The translations under genes were made by a program, and so were the position numbers. From Balanoglossus misakiensis (taxonomy: Eukaryota; Hemichordata), in NCBI GenBank assembly GCA_040954595.2, contig CM082580.2, positions 4,092,001 to 4,156,000 on the forward strand: DNA of 64,000 nt, written 5' to 3'. Positions 1-12,374 of the stretch are shown piece by piece. The notes beneath the pieces were generated by a model that worked only from the letters and a program-made list of their open reading frames with translations, was not told the origin of the DNA and did not search any database. How positions within the stretch are numbered: position 1 is the first letter of the stretch; every line of letters starts with the position of its first letter.

Positions 1-101
1 AAGACGCGCTTAAGTGTTATCCAATGGCGCGATGTGTATTACACGGGCAGACACTACAACATGCCAGACGTCAGTTCCAGAGTCAAATATTCAACGTTTC
101 C

Positions 102-209
102 AATACGATCAGGGATATTTTGTCTCACACTCGCCTGCGGCTTGTGTGGGACAAGAATTTTCCAACTCGTATGAGAAATATCCCAGGTCCTTGGGAGTGT
201 GAGATTCTA
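102..209. repeat. Foldback element copy, 'TCTCACACTCCC' family
   Basis: The segment ends in TCCCAGGTCCTTGGGAGTG followed by TGAGATTCTA. This is the reverse complement of the left end of the element at 58510. The inner part (GTGTGGGACA, ACTCG.ATGAGAAAT) also matches that element. Related fragments lie at 36000-36093. It sits upstream of the first ANKAR exon in the window and is probably intronic. Confidence 0.65.
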
Positions 210-326
210 TTATTCTTATTTTTGCTTGTTACAACAAAAACCTCCTACATTGCAGACACACCAGGCAAATTGTAGTCGAGACATGTACTGGGGTGTAATC
301 AGACATTGACTTTTGTTGATCTGTAG

Positions 327-3300
327 GTATGGACCCAGGAGGTCAAAGAGCAGGGAGCGTGCACACTGTGGGCACTAGCAGGACACACCACGCGACAACA
401 GAAGATGATTGCAGAGAGAATTGGTATCAATCAATTGATTGATATGCTACTGTTGATGAAATCGGAAAAATTACAGTATGTTGGTGAGTTGTGTTTCACT
501 GAATAGAGTGCAGCAGAAGGTTACACACACAGTGTCAGGATTTAAAGATTGTCTGAGTGTCTGTGGTGTTGTGTTGTGTTGTGTTCGTATGAGGCCTGCC
601 CTCATAGGTTACAACATTCATGCATCCGACTTGACAAATGGAATTGACCAATCAGAAACAACCCTTGGCAGCTGCGCACAATTACACATCAAAAAATTGT
701 GTCAAACATTGTCAGTTTTCAAAATTGAGAATGTATCGGTGGATAACATATTTTTGTTGCCATGGAGCTTCAGATTTGTCGCCTTTCTGGTATAGCAAAC
801 AAAAGCCCGGCATTTTGTGGAGATTTCCTTTGTATTACTGGTTTAGCTTCAGTTTGCATAATGAGCATGCTTTCCGGCTTTTAATCTCCTGTAAGTATCC
901 AATACCAGGGCAGCTTTAAACCAGATTAGTGGCTTTATTGTAGAGGGGGCTACTGATATCAGGACAGTATTATATTATTCGTAGGTTTTTGTGGACAAGT
1001 CCTGTATTAAAGTGTGTAGAAGTGTGCCCTCTAACAAACATAAAATTTAATTGAGTCAATTTGAGAATTTCTTAAAATTTCTGAGTCAGCCCAATACCTT
1101 TGCATGTAGTGTAGATAATTTTCTTGGGTCACCTGTGAGTTTGTTGAGTCAGTGGCGCATCATATGGGCTTTAGAGGGCGCACTGATGTGTAGTGAATCA
1201 AACTCTATAACCTGTATGACTAGAGTTACATGCCAGCTATCACAAAGTCAGTTTTATGCGAAGAAATCACACATAGAAGAGATTCTCTCACTATTCGTGC
1301 CATGAATTCTTGTATTTTGATGAGTGTTCTGTTTTTGCATCCTCCTAGGTGGTATGGCAATGATTGCACTGTGCAGAACCAACATTGAGAATCAGATCAG
1401 AATCAAGGAAGAGAATGGTATCCTTCCAATAATACGCGTGTTGAGATCTCACAAGACGTCAGAGAGAGTCTTACTCACAGTCATCAGATGTCTTGGAACT
1501 CTCTGTGTTGGTAAGTACATGAAGTACAATGTACTGGATATCAAAAGAGGCAACTGTTACTCGACTATTAATTTTTGCGTTGTGGTATTTCACTGCATCG
1601 TTATCTCTGAAAAACATTTTTACGCAACTTTTTTTATTTTTCGCGTTTTTTTGCTCTTGCGTAGTTCGCGGAAATTTATCGTTCGCGAAAATTTCCCGTT
1701 TTACAGAATGCCTTGATAAGTGACACCATGTGTTGGTAATCAGCCAAGTGGTCATTTTGTTATGAAATTTCATATACATGTATTACAATTGCTCAGAGAT
1801 TTTGTTCTCGAGGATGTTTTTTTTCACCAGCAATGCTTGAAACCTGATAAGCTGATATAATTATTCTTTTCTGATTTAGGTGTAGCTCACCGTTCCAACA
1901 AAGTGACACAGGACAAGATAGCTGAGGAGAACGCGATCTCTACACTGGTGCAGTTACTGGTAACTACAGACAATGAAATGGTGAAAGTCGAGGTGGCCAT
2001 TACGCTGGCGTGTATTATACTCTGCAACAAAGAAAACCAAACTATCCTGGCTGAGGAACCGTCCTTTAGTTTTGCGGTTCTGCTGCAGTTGTTCAAATCG
2101 AAGGATGAGGTCAGTGTGAATTTCTCTGTATTCTTTCCAAGTTTAGGATGATATTATTCAGCAATGTGCATAATAGTTTCATTTGTTCACTTGCGATAAG
2201 TTACAGCTAGTAACCTTTAATTCAGGATTGTAAATATTGGTTTATGAGACTGGAAGAAAGATGTACATGTATAAAAAATGTTTTTTAAATCATCTTAAAG
2301 TGAAGGGGTCGTCGCACCACGTTTGTTTGTTTATAAACATTACAATTCATCCACAAATCCCTGAAATTAGATCATTCTTAGAATGAACGAAGCAGCCAAC
2401 ATCAGCATAGACTAGGCATGACAGCAACTGAAGATCCTAGTAGGTCGTGGCGACTGCAGTGGGGTTTGCTCTGGTATGGGAGGACATATTCTCATCAGGG
2501 GGGACACCCATGTGGCGCAACAACCCCTTCCCTTTAAAATACTTACAGTGTCTGCGAATAACATCAAGGGAAGTAAATGCACTTGTCTATCATACTGATT
2601 TGAAACCTGTCTTTCAGATTGTACGACTGAAAGCTGGCACTGCATTGGCAACCTTTGCATTCAACAACACATCACAGCAGTACTGCATCCGAGAGGCTGG
2701 TGGTATTCGTATGTCAGCATTTGAACCCTTCCTCAATTCGGAGATTGAGTCTTATCAAGCTAATACTGCTTTCCAGGTGAGGTTCTTTGTCAGGTGTATC
2801 AAGATTCAACAAATAGTGTACTGTAAAATAGGAAATTTTCGTGAAAGATAAATTTTCGCAATCTACGGGAGAGCCAGAAAAACACAAAAAAATAGAATCC
2901 CGTAAAAAACATTTTTCAGAGATACTGATGCAGTGAAATACAATAACAAATAAATTGTTGTGTAACATACAGTTGCCTCTTTTAATATCGTGAAAATTTC
3001 CTGTCATGAACATTTCCTGTTCTACAGTATAAGGTACATGAATATTTGGGATAGAAACATCTAGGTACCTAAAAAAATTTTTTAAGGTAGTGTATGCACT
3101 TTAAGGACAGTTAATATCAGAAAAGTGATAGTACGTTGTACTCCAAACCATTTTATTCTTTGCTAAAATAAGTGTATGGGAAGTCTTTTTGAAAACAAAG
3201 GAGACAAGGTGTTCACTATCTCACTATTCATGGTACTTGACTGTTTGATAGAAAGCAGCTGAAGAACCCAGTCTTCTAAAACTGCAGAATTTTTGAACCA

Positions 3301-5301
3301 TTTTTTCCCCAGATTGTTGTCTTGGCACGAGTTATTGTCGACCGAGATCAGGTGACGTTATCCGCAGAGGGTGTGACTAGGCTGGTTATGTTGCTACAGT
3401 CACAGGATGAAAACACTGTCATACTTGCAGGTAAAGTGTGATGAACTTTTTTTTAGTTCACATCAAAATAACTGTACTTTGGAATCAATTTAACATTTAA
3501 AACATGTTATCAAAGGATTTTATTAGATGGCAGGTGGTAGCAAAATTTTGAATTAAGTAATTGTCATCTGATATACTTGATTTTAAATCATTTGTTTGGT
3601 GCCGTTATTCACTGGTTACATGACAGCAGTCAATCAGTAGAATGCAATTTGAGTTATATTTGGGAATTGTCTTGTGTGCTTGGGGATGTATTGATACCCG
3701 CGTCTTGGAGTCTCATTAGTTTTCGTTTGTCCAACTTTGCAGGGCGACTAATGTCCAGTCTCGCTCACACCAGAGCCGGTATTCCAGACGCCATGGTCAC
3801 AACAGGAGCGGTCGAGGTTCTGCTGAAACACTTGGAGTGTGACAATGAGACGGTGCAGTCGGCCGCAGCTGTAGCCCTGGGCTATCTCTCATTCAACCGC
3901 ACTGCAGCTCGACTCATGTTGCAGGCGTGTCGGGCACAGCCACAGCTCTATCAGCTGCTCATCGAGAGTCTGGAGTCGGACGCCAAGATCTGTAAAGACT
4001 TCACGGAAAATTTCAGAAGGCAGAAAATTATTGGTTTGCCATCACGAAGGTCAGTTGTGTCAAGCTCATGTCTGACTTGGTCTAAATGTAATTGTGGTGA
4101 TTCCTTACACTTGACAGGTCAACCAGAAAAAAAAAACCTGCATGGTTCCAATAGCATATCCCACCCTAATTTTCATCAGCCTAGTTTATGTGAGAATTGG
4201 AACAATTGCAAAATCACACTTGATCTAGTGAGTGAGATGTATAGTAATGATACTGTCATCTTTGATACCTGGTTTCATGAAGGAAAATAATGATCACTGC
4301 AACAGTGTAATAAGTTTTTTTTGACAAATTGTAAAAATTTTAAACTGGGGTTGCCAATCACTGGGGTTCTTCTCATTGATTTATTTAAATAATGACAAAA
4401 TTAACAAAATCTAATAGACCTGGTAAATCTGGTTTGTCTTTGAAAGTTTATCATTTGTGACCAAATATGCCAGTGCCAATTATTTCAATGTAGTTTTGTT
4501 CTATTATTCTAATATATCTGCAATGTTTTACTGCTTCTTAACTGTACACTTTTATGTTTCTAAATGTTTCAGTCTTGAAATTAACGGTGGTCCACCTGTC
4601 ATCCCACCCAAACCAGAACGTGGATTCTCAAGATGTGAGTAAACACTTATTATTGCATATGTCTTGTTTCACATGCCGATGTTATTCTATGGGCTTTCAT
4701 TCTAATACACCTACGTGTATAATGACTACTAGAAATACTGTAAAACACTTAATTTTCGCGAGCAATAAATTTTCGCGAAATACGCGAAAGGCAAAATAGC
4801 GTGAAGACTAAAAGTTGCGTAATTTTTTTTTTAAGATAACGATGCAGTGAATGAAATCAGAGCACGCGAAAATTAATACTCGCGAAACAGTGGCCTCTCT
4901 CGATATGGTGAAAATTTCAACTCGCGAAAACAAAGTGTTTTACAGTACATGTAAATGAAAGTCGTCATGGGAGAGTAGTCTGAGGGTCAGCAAAATGAAC
5001 TTGGCCTGCTGTGTGTAATCAGGGAAACCATTTTGATAGTTGTTCTGTTTGTTCCCTTGCAGTGGGTAGACGTCCCAAGACGTCCATGAGTGTCCAGGAG
5101 CACGGCATCAGAAGGGAAGAAGTGAACAGAGCGCAGTCAGCTCCGGCCATCAGCCAGACGCTGCGCGCCCTCACCGTCAAATCCATCCTGGAGAAACACA
5201 GCAGCAAGTACGCGCACCAGAGCAGCACGCCGGCTCTCAACACGGACGGCAAAAAAGTGATCCACAGAAAATCAGCGGCGGCTAAACAGTCGTGGAGCTG
5301 A
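327..5301 (+). CDS. ANKAR: Ankyrin and armadillo repeat-containing protein (ANKAR-like), C-terminal eight exons
   Basis: Coding exons read from splice sites and frame: 327-483, 1349-1510, 1880-2109, 2618-2776, 3313-3430, 3743-4049, 4573-4634, 5063-5301. All junction phases agree, giving 477 residues plus stop. The first exon reads ACTLWALAGHTTRQQKMIAE, which I recognise as the armadillo region of ANKAR. Helical ARM repeats continue to about residue 370 (for example AVEVLLKHLE and AAAVALGYLSFNR). A Pro-rich then basic tail follows (PPVIPPKPERG, RAQSAPAISQTLR). The N-terminal ankyrin part must lie upstream of the window. Function in the family is poorly defined; ARM repeats are protein-binding scaffolds. 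Three introns carry copies of one MITE family. The gene identity rests on remembered family sequence; the exon structure is seen directly. Confidence 0.85.
1532..1707 (+). mobile_element. TACTGTAAAACACTT-type MITE (diverged copy)
   Basis: A diverged copy in ANKAR intron 2 of the element best seen at 32041-32253. It shares the order GATATC.AAAGAGGC, CACTGCATCGTTATCT, TTCGCG and a terminal TTTTACAG. Both ends are eroded. Confidence 0.65.
2355..2538. repeat. Dispersed ~185-bp repeat, copy 1
   Basis: Nearly the same sequence occurs at 41564-41748, sharing blocks such as AATCCCTGAAATTAGAT, GACAGCAACTGAAGATCC and GGGAGGACATATTCTCATCA. The two copies are in the same orientation. No RNA polymerase III promoter or tRNA head is convincing. 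It lies in an ANKAR intron. Confidence 0.7.
2819..3029 (-). mobile_element. TACTGTAAAACACTT-type MITE (reverse copy)
   Basis: Starts TACTGTAAAATAGG and ends TTCTACAGTA, with the internal GATGCAGTGAAAT block in reverse orientation relative to 32041-32253. Lies in an ANKAR intron. The terminal TA on both sides fits a TA target duplication. Confidence 0.65.
4736..4947 (-). mobile_element. TACTGTAAAACACTT MITE, well-preserved reverse copy
   Basis: Ends are TACTGTAAAACACTT and AAGTGTTTTACAGTA, perfect inverted repeats. The interior is rich in TTTCGCG/CGCGAAA and matches the reverse complement of 32041-32253 almost throughout. Length is 212 bp. It has no coding capacity and lies in an ANKAR intron. 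Confidence 0.85.
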
Positions 5302-5458
5302 TCACGCCCCGGCCGGGTGAAGCTACGACTTTAGTCACTTGAGGGACATTATTTACAAATGACCATGCCAAATCATCAAACCGGAGTTTTTACGATTAGA
5401 AACCCTGGGTGTACTTTCCACACACCTTGGCATTGAATACGTCATTACTACAAGTGCC

Positions 5459-5464
5459 AATAAA
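5459..5464 (+). other. Probable ANKAR polyadenylation signal
   Basis: An AATAAA hexamer lies 158 bases after the ANKAR stop codon. Another, at about 5518-5523, is an alternative. Confidence 0.5.
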
Positions 5465-7291
5465 GGGCTGAGTTGATTTGAGATATTTGCACTTTCAAGA
5501 TTTCATGTCACAAAGTACAATAAATTTGATCAAAATTTAGTGAAAACTTACTGTTTGGATGTAGGTAGAGACAAGACAAGACTCTGTAATTCATTGATCT
5601 CAGTTATTTGTTATCTTGCAGTCTGTCCTCTTGTGCATTTGATGTAATTTTCAGACATATCAGACATGCAATGTGATACTAATTACCTTGACGAGGAATC
5701 AATGCTGTAAATAAGGCAGGTGTAATAGGTAGGAAAAACGTACACTTCTCTCATATACTCATCAATTTACTGGCCACTTTCTGCATTTCTCCGCAAATTA
5801 AAAGTTGTATGTTTAAATTGTCTACCATGCATATTTAACATTTCCACCTACATTGTACATGTACATGTATATACATGTATAACATGGTAGATTCCATTAT
5901 TTCAAACAGGGGTGATAGGGGACTGATAGAATGAATCTGCAATAATGATTTGTTATCTTTTGAGAGAAAGACATGACACTTTGTATTGTATGAACCTTAG
6001 AACGAAAAACTATTTAATTAATAAGTGAAAACAAAGATAGATTTTACAAATGGAAACATAAGAGACAGTGGAAGGTGGGGTTTCAAGTTTCCATAGCAAA
6101 CCTGGATTGCCCAAACACTTCCATCCGCTATATGGAAGCATGCCTGTGCAAATAATGGGTTGATTCCAAATTGTGACGATAAAAGGAATAAAGAATGATA
6201 AACATTCCTACCTCTAGGTTTTTTGGACAAGTACTAAATGGGTTCCACACCATATGACAAAATATTTCAAATCAGAAAATTAATTTTGATAATAATTTTC
6301 AAAATTATGACTAATTTATAGTGTTGTATTAAATGTCCCCACACTCAATTGTGAATGAAACAAAATAGTTACCATGGAGGGATTTGAAATCTGAAAGATT
6401 GTTTTATCATCAGAGTGCTCTGCAATATTTGAACTGCAGTAGTCACATGACTGGTGATGTAATTTGAAGGAGGCTATTTTTTTTCTGGTTACAGTAGTCA
6501 AAAAAGGATGATCCCTATAAGTTTGCATAGGAGGTTAGCAACTAGAAATATTTCATTTAATATTGAAGGGAGAATGGATGTGCCTGGCCAAATGAGCAAT
6601 GCCCAGTGAATGATTTGAATCAGTCTTGTAATGATTTAGTAGATGACTTACAAATCATGATGCTAAAGTGAGGGATTGGTATAAAAAAGATAATACATGT
6701 ACTTAACAGCGTAGGATAATTCTTATCATTTTGACATTTCTGTACATAATAATAGTGTTGAAATCTTTTAAGTGATCCCTCCTGTCTGAAGAAAATATAC
6801 AATTTGACAAAGTACTGTACATATTTGATAAAAAGAGTTTTATTGCTTGGGACATTTTGAATGATACTTGATTTATATTTATTTTTTAGACTGCGCTTGC
6901 TGGGAAATATTTGTGCTGATTCTCAACAAAGAATCCAACATATTCTGTAAATATCAGCCATGTCTAGAGTATATCATTAAAATGGTGCAAATTTTTACTG
7001 TATTCTACTTTTGTAACCTAACTGTCATTTCTGTAATAAAGTTAAGATTTCTTCTGCACTGAATTGAACTCTTGGTGTTCTCATATTAATCTTTTGAACC
7101 CAGCTGGGATGTAAACATCCGCAGGAGTCAGGGTGCAAAGGTTTAACCCTTTCACCACTATGGTTTGGTCCACATCCATTGTTTTCTATGCTAAAGTTGG
7201 ACCTCTATAGAGGTAACTGGGGGTGGTTTGTGATGTAATACAAGAGGAGGTAGGAAGCTGTCCCTTGCCCCTCTGAAAAGTGGAAAATGTC
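5465..7291. other. Intergenic stretch without recognised genes
   Basis: AT-rich sequence between ANKAR and the first galactosyltransferase. Short open frames exist on both strands (for example 6018-6230, 6316-6528 and 6620-6802, reverse), but none has a recognisable motif, splice context or codon bias. Part may be extended 3' untranslated sequence. Confidence 0.5.
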
Positions 7292-7395
7292 TAGTCTGGT
7301 CCCCTGCCCCAATCCCACCGCTGGCTGCGCCCTTTAGCTTTAGCGCAGCCAGCGGTGGGATAAATGCGATGGGATTGGGGCAGGGGACCAGACTA
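7292..7395. mobile_element. Palindromic hairpin MITE, 'TAGTCTGGTCCCC' family
   Basis: The arms TAGTCTGGTCCCCTGCCCCA and its complement pair almost perfectly, followed by TCCCACCGCTGGCTGCGC and its complement. A small asymmetric insert (TAAATGCGATGGGAT) sits in one arm. The same hairpin, tighter, is at 63255-63341 and a half copy is at 30099-30147. The flanks AATGTCTAG and AATGCCTAG may be an eroded target duplication. It lies about 510 bp upstream of the galactosyltransferase start codon. Confidence 0.8.
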
Positions 7396-7501
7396 CAATG
7401 CCTAGTACAAACATCGTCATCGGCAGCGTGATGACGAGTGTATTTTAGAAAGGTCAAATGAAAAGGCACGATGTTCCTGACCAACAGATGATTTAACGCT
7501 C

Positions 7502-7603
7502 ATTGCGAGAACTCGCGAGACTTGGTTTATTGCCGTAACAAGTAGTTGCTGGTCAGGTAATGCAAGTGAAGCTTTGTATGAATATTAGTGCAGAGTTTAA
7601 CAC
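7502..7603. repeat. Dispersed repeat around CTCGCGAGACTTGGTT
   Basis: The block CTCGCGAGACTTGGTT, then a CCGTA and GTTGCT stretch, then GAAGCTTTGTATGAA and GAGTTTAACA, recurs at about 44764-44853 in a lectin-gene intron with the same order and spacing. The two copies are moderately diverged. Confidence 0.55.
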
Positions 7604-7906
7604 AAATGTAAATTGTCCTGTTTAAGAATGCCGTAGTGTGAACAATACCTCTGGAATATTACTGTGGAAATCTTTGTTAATGACTGAATGAATTTGACAT
7701 TGGTCACGATAGTTACTATAGAGATATTTGCAGTGGGTATTTGAATCCTTCTTTGAACCATGCCACCCCGCGGCATGGTGGTAGCAACCAGAAAGTGTCG
7801 CAGCTGCTGGTAACAATCGCTTGTGCCAGCTTGCCACCCATGCAGTTCACTTCATACCGAATGTACATTCCCCCACTCTACAGCTGAAATCGATCGCTAA
7901 TAAAAT

Positions 7907-9385
7907 ATGAAGCTGGATTGTGCGTGGTTGGTCCCACCAAAATCGGTAAAAGTTTTCTTATTCGTATCGGTTTTGATTTTCGTGTTGTTGTTCTTTAATA
8001 TTGAATCCATCATTTCTGATCAACTGAAAATTGGGACAGGAATAACCTTTACCCGCCTGCCGGCAAGCGAAGTTCCCATGCGTTTCAACACCACTGCATC
8101 TAACCGAGAACATCAAAGAAACAAGACAGGTAATTAGAATTCATATTTTTATTAAGAAAACACTTCAATCTTTGTCGTTTTCCAATGTAATACTAGTAGT
8201 TCTACTCTTGGAAAACCTACGACCTTCTTAAATTATATCTAGCGTTCTAATGTATAATTCATACAACATAAAACACAAACTTACTCTGTGGTAATGTTCC
8301 CCATACCATCATTGCATGTAAGAATTCTACGTGTCAAACTCAAATTATTATACTTATGTAAATATGAGGTAAATGAATAGAACACAGTCGATGGGTTGGA
8401 TGAGTCTGTTGTATTAAATTATTTCTGTTCCGGGTTGACAGAAATGGTTACTCGTTTAGTGTCCCGTCCAAGCGCCATTGCCAAAATACGCCTTTTGTGT
8501 GTTGTAACAACATCGCCCAAAACAGCTCGCAGCAGGCTGCAGGCAGTGCAAGATACCTGGGGGAAACGCTGTGATATCACTTTATACGTCAGCAGTGTGT
8601 CAAATCCCAACATGTCAATTGTTGGCCTTAATGTCACCGAAGGTTATGAGGAGCTGTGGGGAAAGTCAAAAGCGGCATTTCAACATATTTACAATCACTA
8701 TTTGGATGACGCTGATTGGTTCCTGAAAGCTGACGACGACACCTATGTTGTAGTGGAGAATTTGAAATATATGTTGTCAGAATTCACACCAAAAGAGCCT
8801 GTATACTTTGGACATCGATTACATCTGCCTAAGACTAACCAAAGTTACATGAGTGGAGGTGGCGGCTACGTTATGAGCAAAGCGGGACTATCACGTTTTG
8901 TGGAACACGGGCTTCATAAAGAGAAACTTTGTGATGAGGGAGAGAAGGGATTCGAGGATGTGCTGATGGGAGAATGCTTAGAATTGGTTGGAGTAACTCA
9001 CGGAGACTCTAGAGACGAATATGGAAAACAGCGCTTCCTGCCACTCAGTCTGGAGTCTTTTGTGATAGGACCATTACGTGGATGGATCGTCAGATACGAA
9101 TACTATCCAACATCTTCGGTCAGTATTGTACATTGGTTTTTGTATTTTGGTTTCAACATTACGAGCAATATTGTTGCCAGTTTCATGGGCATAGTGCACA
9201 ACTATTGCAAACTTTTGATACCGTTCGTGTGTAACACAGTCAATAATGACCGCTAAAGTAGCTTGAATGTTTCTGTTTTTCAGGGCAAAGAGTGTTGTTC
9301 CGACTACCTGGTAAGCGCTCATTACATCAAACCGAATGACATGCACATCCTTGATTATCTCATCTACAATGTGAAAGTAGCATGA
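7907..9385 (+). CDS. Core-1 beta-1,3-galactosyltransferase-like (C1GALT1 family)
   Basis: Three exons: 7907-8129, 8442-9118, 9284-9385; 333 residues. Residues 17-32 form a type II signal anchor (VFLFVSVLIFVLLFF), so the enzyme should face the Golgi lumen. The catalytic domain starts near residue 90 (IRLLCVVTTSP). It has the family's DTWGKRC, DADWFLKADDDTYVV (metal-binding DDD near residue 172), YMSGGGGYVMS, EDVLMGECLE and a terminal ECCSDYLVSAHY. Family members add galactose from UDP-Gal to Tn antigen (GalNAc-Ser/Thr) to make core-1 O-glycans. Intron 1 is phase 1 and intron 2 is phase 0 just before the ECCSD segment, exactly as in the paralogue at 37875. The C-terminus (YNVKVA) is shorter than in that paralogue. 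All catalytic motifs are present, so it looks functional; substrate is inferred from family. Confidence 0.88.
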
Positions 9386-10374
9386 AATACTGTCGCAGAG
9401 AACAACCAAGCTGTACTTTATATGTAGTCTGAAGGGTGTTGTGTTGCTCTCACGTTCCGAGTTAGATGTTACCATTGAAAATGGTTAATATTAAATGAAG
9501 GATTTGGTACAGGTGTGTCGGCTAGCTGTATGCTTTGCACATTGTAGATAAGTTTGATATCATTAGTATAAGCGGACATTATCCCAACACATGTAGAAGT
9601 TTATTTTAATTTGGTATTACAACAATCGCCTATTTCAAGACAGGGTATTTCTGATACGAACGATGTAATTTATGAAATTGTTTGATGGTCCATGTATTTT
9701 AATTTCATGATAGTTATAACAATTTACTAGCTCTTTGAATAAAATGGGCGATCGGCTCTACAGTATATTTCGATACCAGCTTCAATACCATGAATTTGCA
9801 TTTTGTAAAGTGTAGCATCTGTTGTTTGTAATCGAATGCGCGAATCAGCTTAGTTTGACATGGCCTGTAACACACGTGAACATCTCCACGTGTGTTTTTT
9901 GAGATATTGCTTCCCAACCAGCCAGTTGACTGCGTGTATCACGTCTACAAGTTAAAGTTGTCAGCTTCTGCATCGCCGACTGTCAGTGTACTTGCTTCGT
10001 GGTCATTCTGCCCGGAACTGTAGACAATATTTCCGTGAGTTTATGTTTTTTATTGTGTATATCAGTGCAACACTGCCACAAATACATGGTCGAGATTGGA
10101 CGTAGAAAAGAAATGGCGGGTCTCGAGCCTAGGGTTAGGGTTAGCACGTAGGCCTAACTCCACAATTTGATATCAGACATTGTGTTGTGGTGCACTATAC
10201 TGCCAAGGTTGCCATGCTTCTGCCGGCATAAAACTCGACAGGCGTTGTTTATGACGCATGCGCTAATAAAACAAGCCCCGTGTCTGTGTATTGCGAAGTC
10301 GTGTTGTAGAGAAACTTATCGAACCTGACGTTGAACAAGAACAACATTTAACAAATCCAACCGTTCGATAAAGA
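9386..10374. other. Intergenic; probable expansin-locus 5' region
   Basis: No supported gene. A TATA-like CATAAAAC lies at about 10227-10234, roughly 140 bp upstream of the ATG at 10375. Two TTAGGG-like units occur at 10131-10142 but are too few to mean anything. Confidence 0.4.
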
Positions 10375-10569
10375 ATGACAGTGGTCTTAGTAGCACTGGC
10401 ACTGCTTTGCGGAGTCGCTCACGGTAACGTTGACTGCGAAAACCTTAACAAAACCTTAACACTGGTACGTACGCGGGAAAAGCGACATTTTTCGATGCAG
10501 ACTTTGCAGTCACTTCAGACGATAACATGGTGGCGGGCATCGCGCAAGTCAGCTTCCAAAACTCACAGG
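10375..10569 (+). pseudogene. Expansin first-half exon, apparently frameshifted relic with signal peptide
   Basis: The ATG frame gives a signal peptide (MTVVLVALALLCGVAHG) then VDCENLN. Further on, a different frame reads ATFFDADFAVTSDDNMVAG and ends at a good donor (CAG/GTAAGA, 10569). This resembles the first exon of the expansin gene at 12756 (RHFDARD, then TSDDMMVAGIG). The two frames are joined near a T5 run at about 10490, so a one-base loss or gain is implied. An alternative donor (CTG/GTACGT, after 10464, phase 0) could splice the signal peptide alone to the exon at 11859 and skip the damaged part. Relic, assembly error and skipped segment are all possible. Confidence 0.5.
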
Positions 10570-11858
10570 TAAGAAGCTTTAAGTACTAACGTCAAGCACT
10601 GCCGTTTCTTGACGAATATACATCTAGTTCGGGAAAGTAATCAATGTGGCTTTTATGTGAATTTTTTGGTGTACAAACAAATATGAAAATCGAACATTTG
10701 ATAGGTAAGAAATGTGAGTCACAGAATACATTGAACTGAGCAGGTGGGTGATATGCCCGATCATATACTTGTTTCACTACACACAAGTTAGACGTCGCGT
10801 TTAGGTGAAATTAGTCGTATTGGAGGTATTTTAAAAATCTTATAATTATTTTGTAAACTATTTGAACATATGTTTTAATATAAATGTACTTATATATCTC
10901 TCTCTCTTTGAAAGCATTAATTTCTCCAAGGCAACCTCACATCTGTCGCGCCTTTGTCGGTTCGACCAGTGCAACAATTTGAGACTGACATACCTAGTTT
11001 TACCATTTGTACTACCAGCCGAAATCTCTTCTGCGAACACTCAACTTCCCAAACCACTTCGTCAAAAAAACACAATTATTTTTTTGCCCAAAGCCCAGTC
11101 GTATCTGGTGGTGGTGGGGGTGGTGGTTCGGGGGGGGGGTGACCGCTTCGCGCTTATGCGTAGAGTCAGCACTAAGTTCCCTTCTCGAATCGATGTGACG
11201 CATGCAAAAAATCAAGGCACGCACGAATTGTTGTCTACGAATTATACCGTTTGTAGTTCTAGGGGTAGCACTATGGGCTCACTTCAACTTATGGAAAGCA
11301 GTGGTTCTGGTAAAAGTAGGAATGGGGCAAGATTTCGTATGGCGACTTCGGTTAGGGACGAAATCACGTCACTGTCACGATGACTTGCACTTGATCCACT
11401 TGAGACAACAAAACTTATTTAGTTTCTAACTGCTTTCCCTGTGAACATATCATAAACGCATATCCACATTTAAATCAAACCCGTAAACGTAATCTACCTA
11501 GTACATAAATACCCAATTGTGATATAATCGCGGATGATGTGCTGAATCCATGCGGAATGCACGTCACATGTTGCAGTATTGCCTAGAATGTTGAGGTTAT
11601 TGTGGTCTGCAAGGAGAGTATTATGACACGCTATGTAGACTGCGATGCCATATGGCACATATCACCGTATGATAACATATATATACATATATCGCGGATC
11701 ACTCGCGTTTCAAAACTTTATATAGAACATCACGCCGGGGTGGATAATGACGCCGATGGTAAAAGAAAACACAAAACGCTTGCATCGATACATCACGCAC
11801 ACAGGTGATAGAATGAGCGACGATGATCTTTATGTGTTATCGTTCTATTTGGCCACAG

Positions 11859-12086
11859 GTACCGGTGACGTCATCTGATAGTGAAGAGTTCGGCGAAATA
11901 AACAACGGATCCGGAAATGTTTGTTACGTAGATATAAACGAAGTCCACAGTGGCTCAGGAACTTATTACTTGGGGGCGCCCAAGGCCGCAGGCACGGGTA
12001 CAGAGGGTACATGTCTGATGAACACTGGTGGCAATCTTATGGTGGGCGCTAATGGATCATGGGAACATGGGAACAATCTATTAAAG
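11859..12086 (+). CDS. Extra expansin N-half exon (alternative 5' exon or orphan)
   Basis: Flanked by CCACAG at the acceptor and AAG/GTAATA at the donor, phase 0 on both sides. It encodes a short acidic linker (SSDSEEFGEIN) then VCYVDINEVHSGSGTYYLGAPKAAG and CLMNTGGNLMVGA. This is the first half of an expansin DPBB domain, most like the linker-plus-N-half exon at 15974. No matching second-half exon (CGEC...) exists before 12756. In frame it could only join the exon at 14156, skipping the first exon at 12756. With the signal peptide of 10375-10464 this would give an alternative N-terminus for module 1. It could equally be a leftover of a lost module. Confidence 0.55.
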
Positions 12087-12374
12087 GTAATATTTCGTAA
12101 AATTTATTATCAGGACTCGGCTTGAGCTGCTTCATCTTTCAACTACATACATGTATATGCATATGGAAATCTGTGATTTAGTGCGAACAGACTGTCTCAA
12201 ACCCAGCATTGACGCACCATACATTTGGCATTAGGATGACGTCACACAAGCACGTCACCAGATCGCCATTCCTAACGTCACCGCAACATAGCATGTGTAA
12301 AGTTGAGCTCGAGGGGAATTGTCATAATTTCAAGACAAGTTGCCAGGATTCACTTGTTTGGAACAGTCAAACAA

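Noticed and set aside
10131-10142. Telomere-like AGGGTTAGGGTTAG
   Set aside because: Only about two units; expected by chance and not an interstitial telomere.
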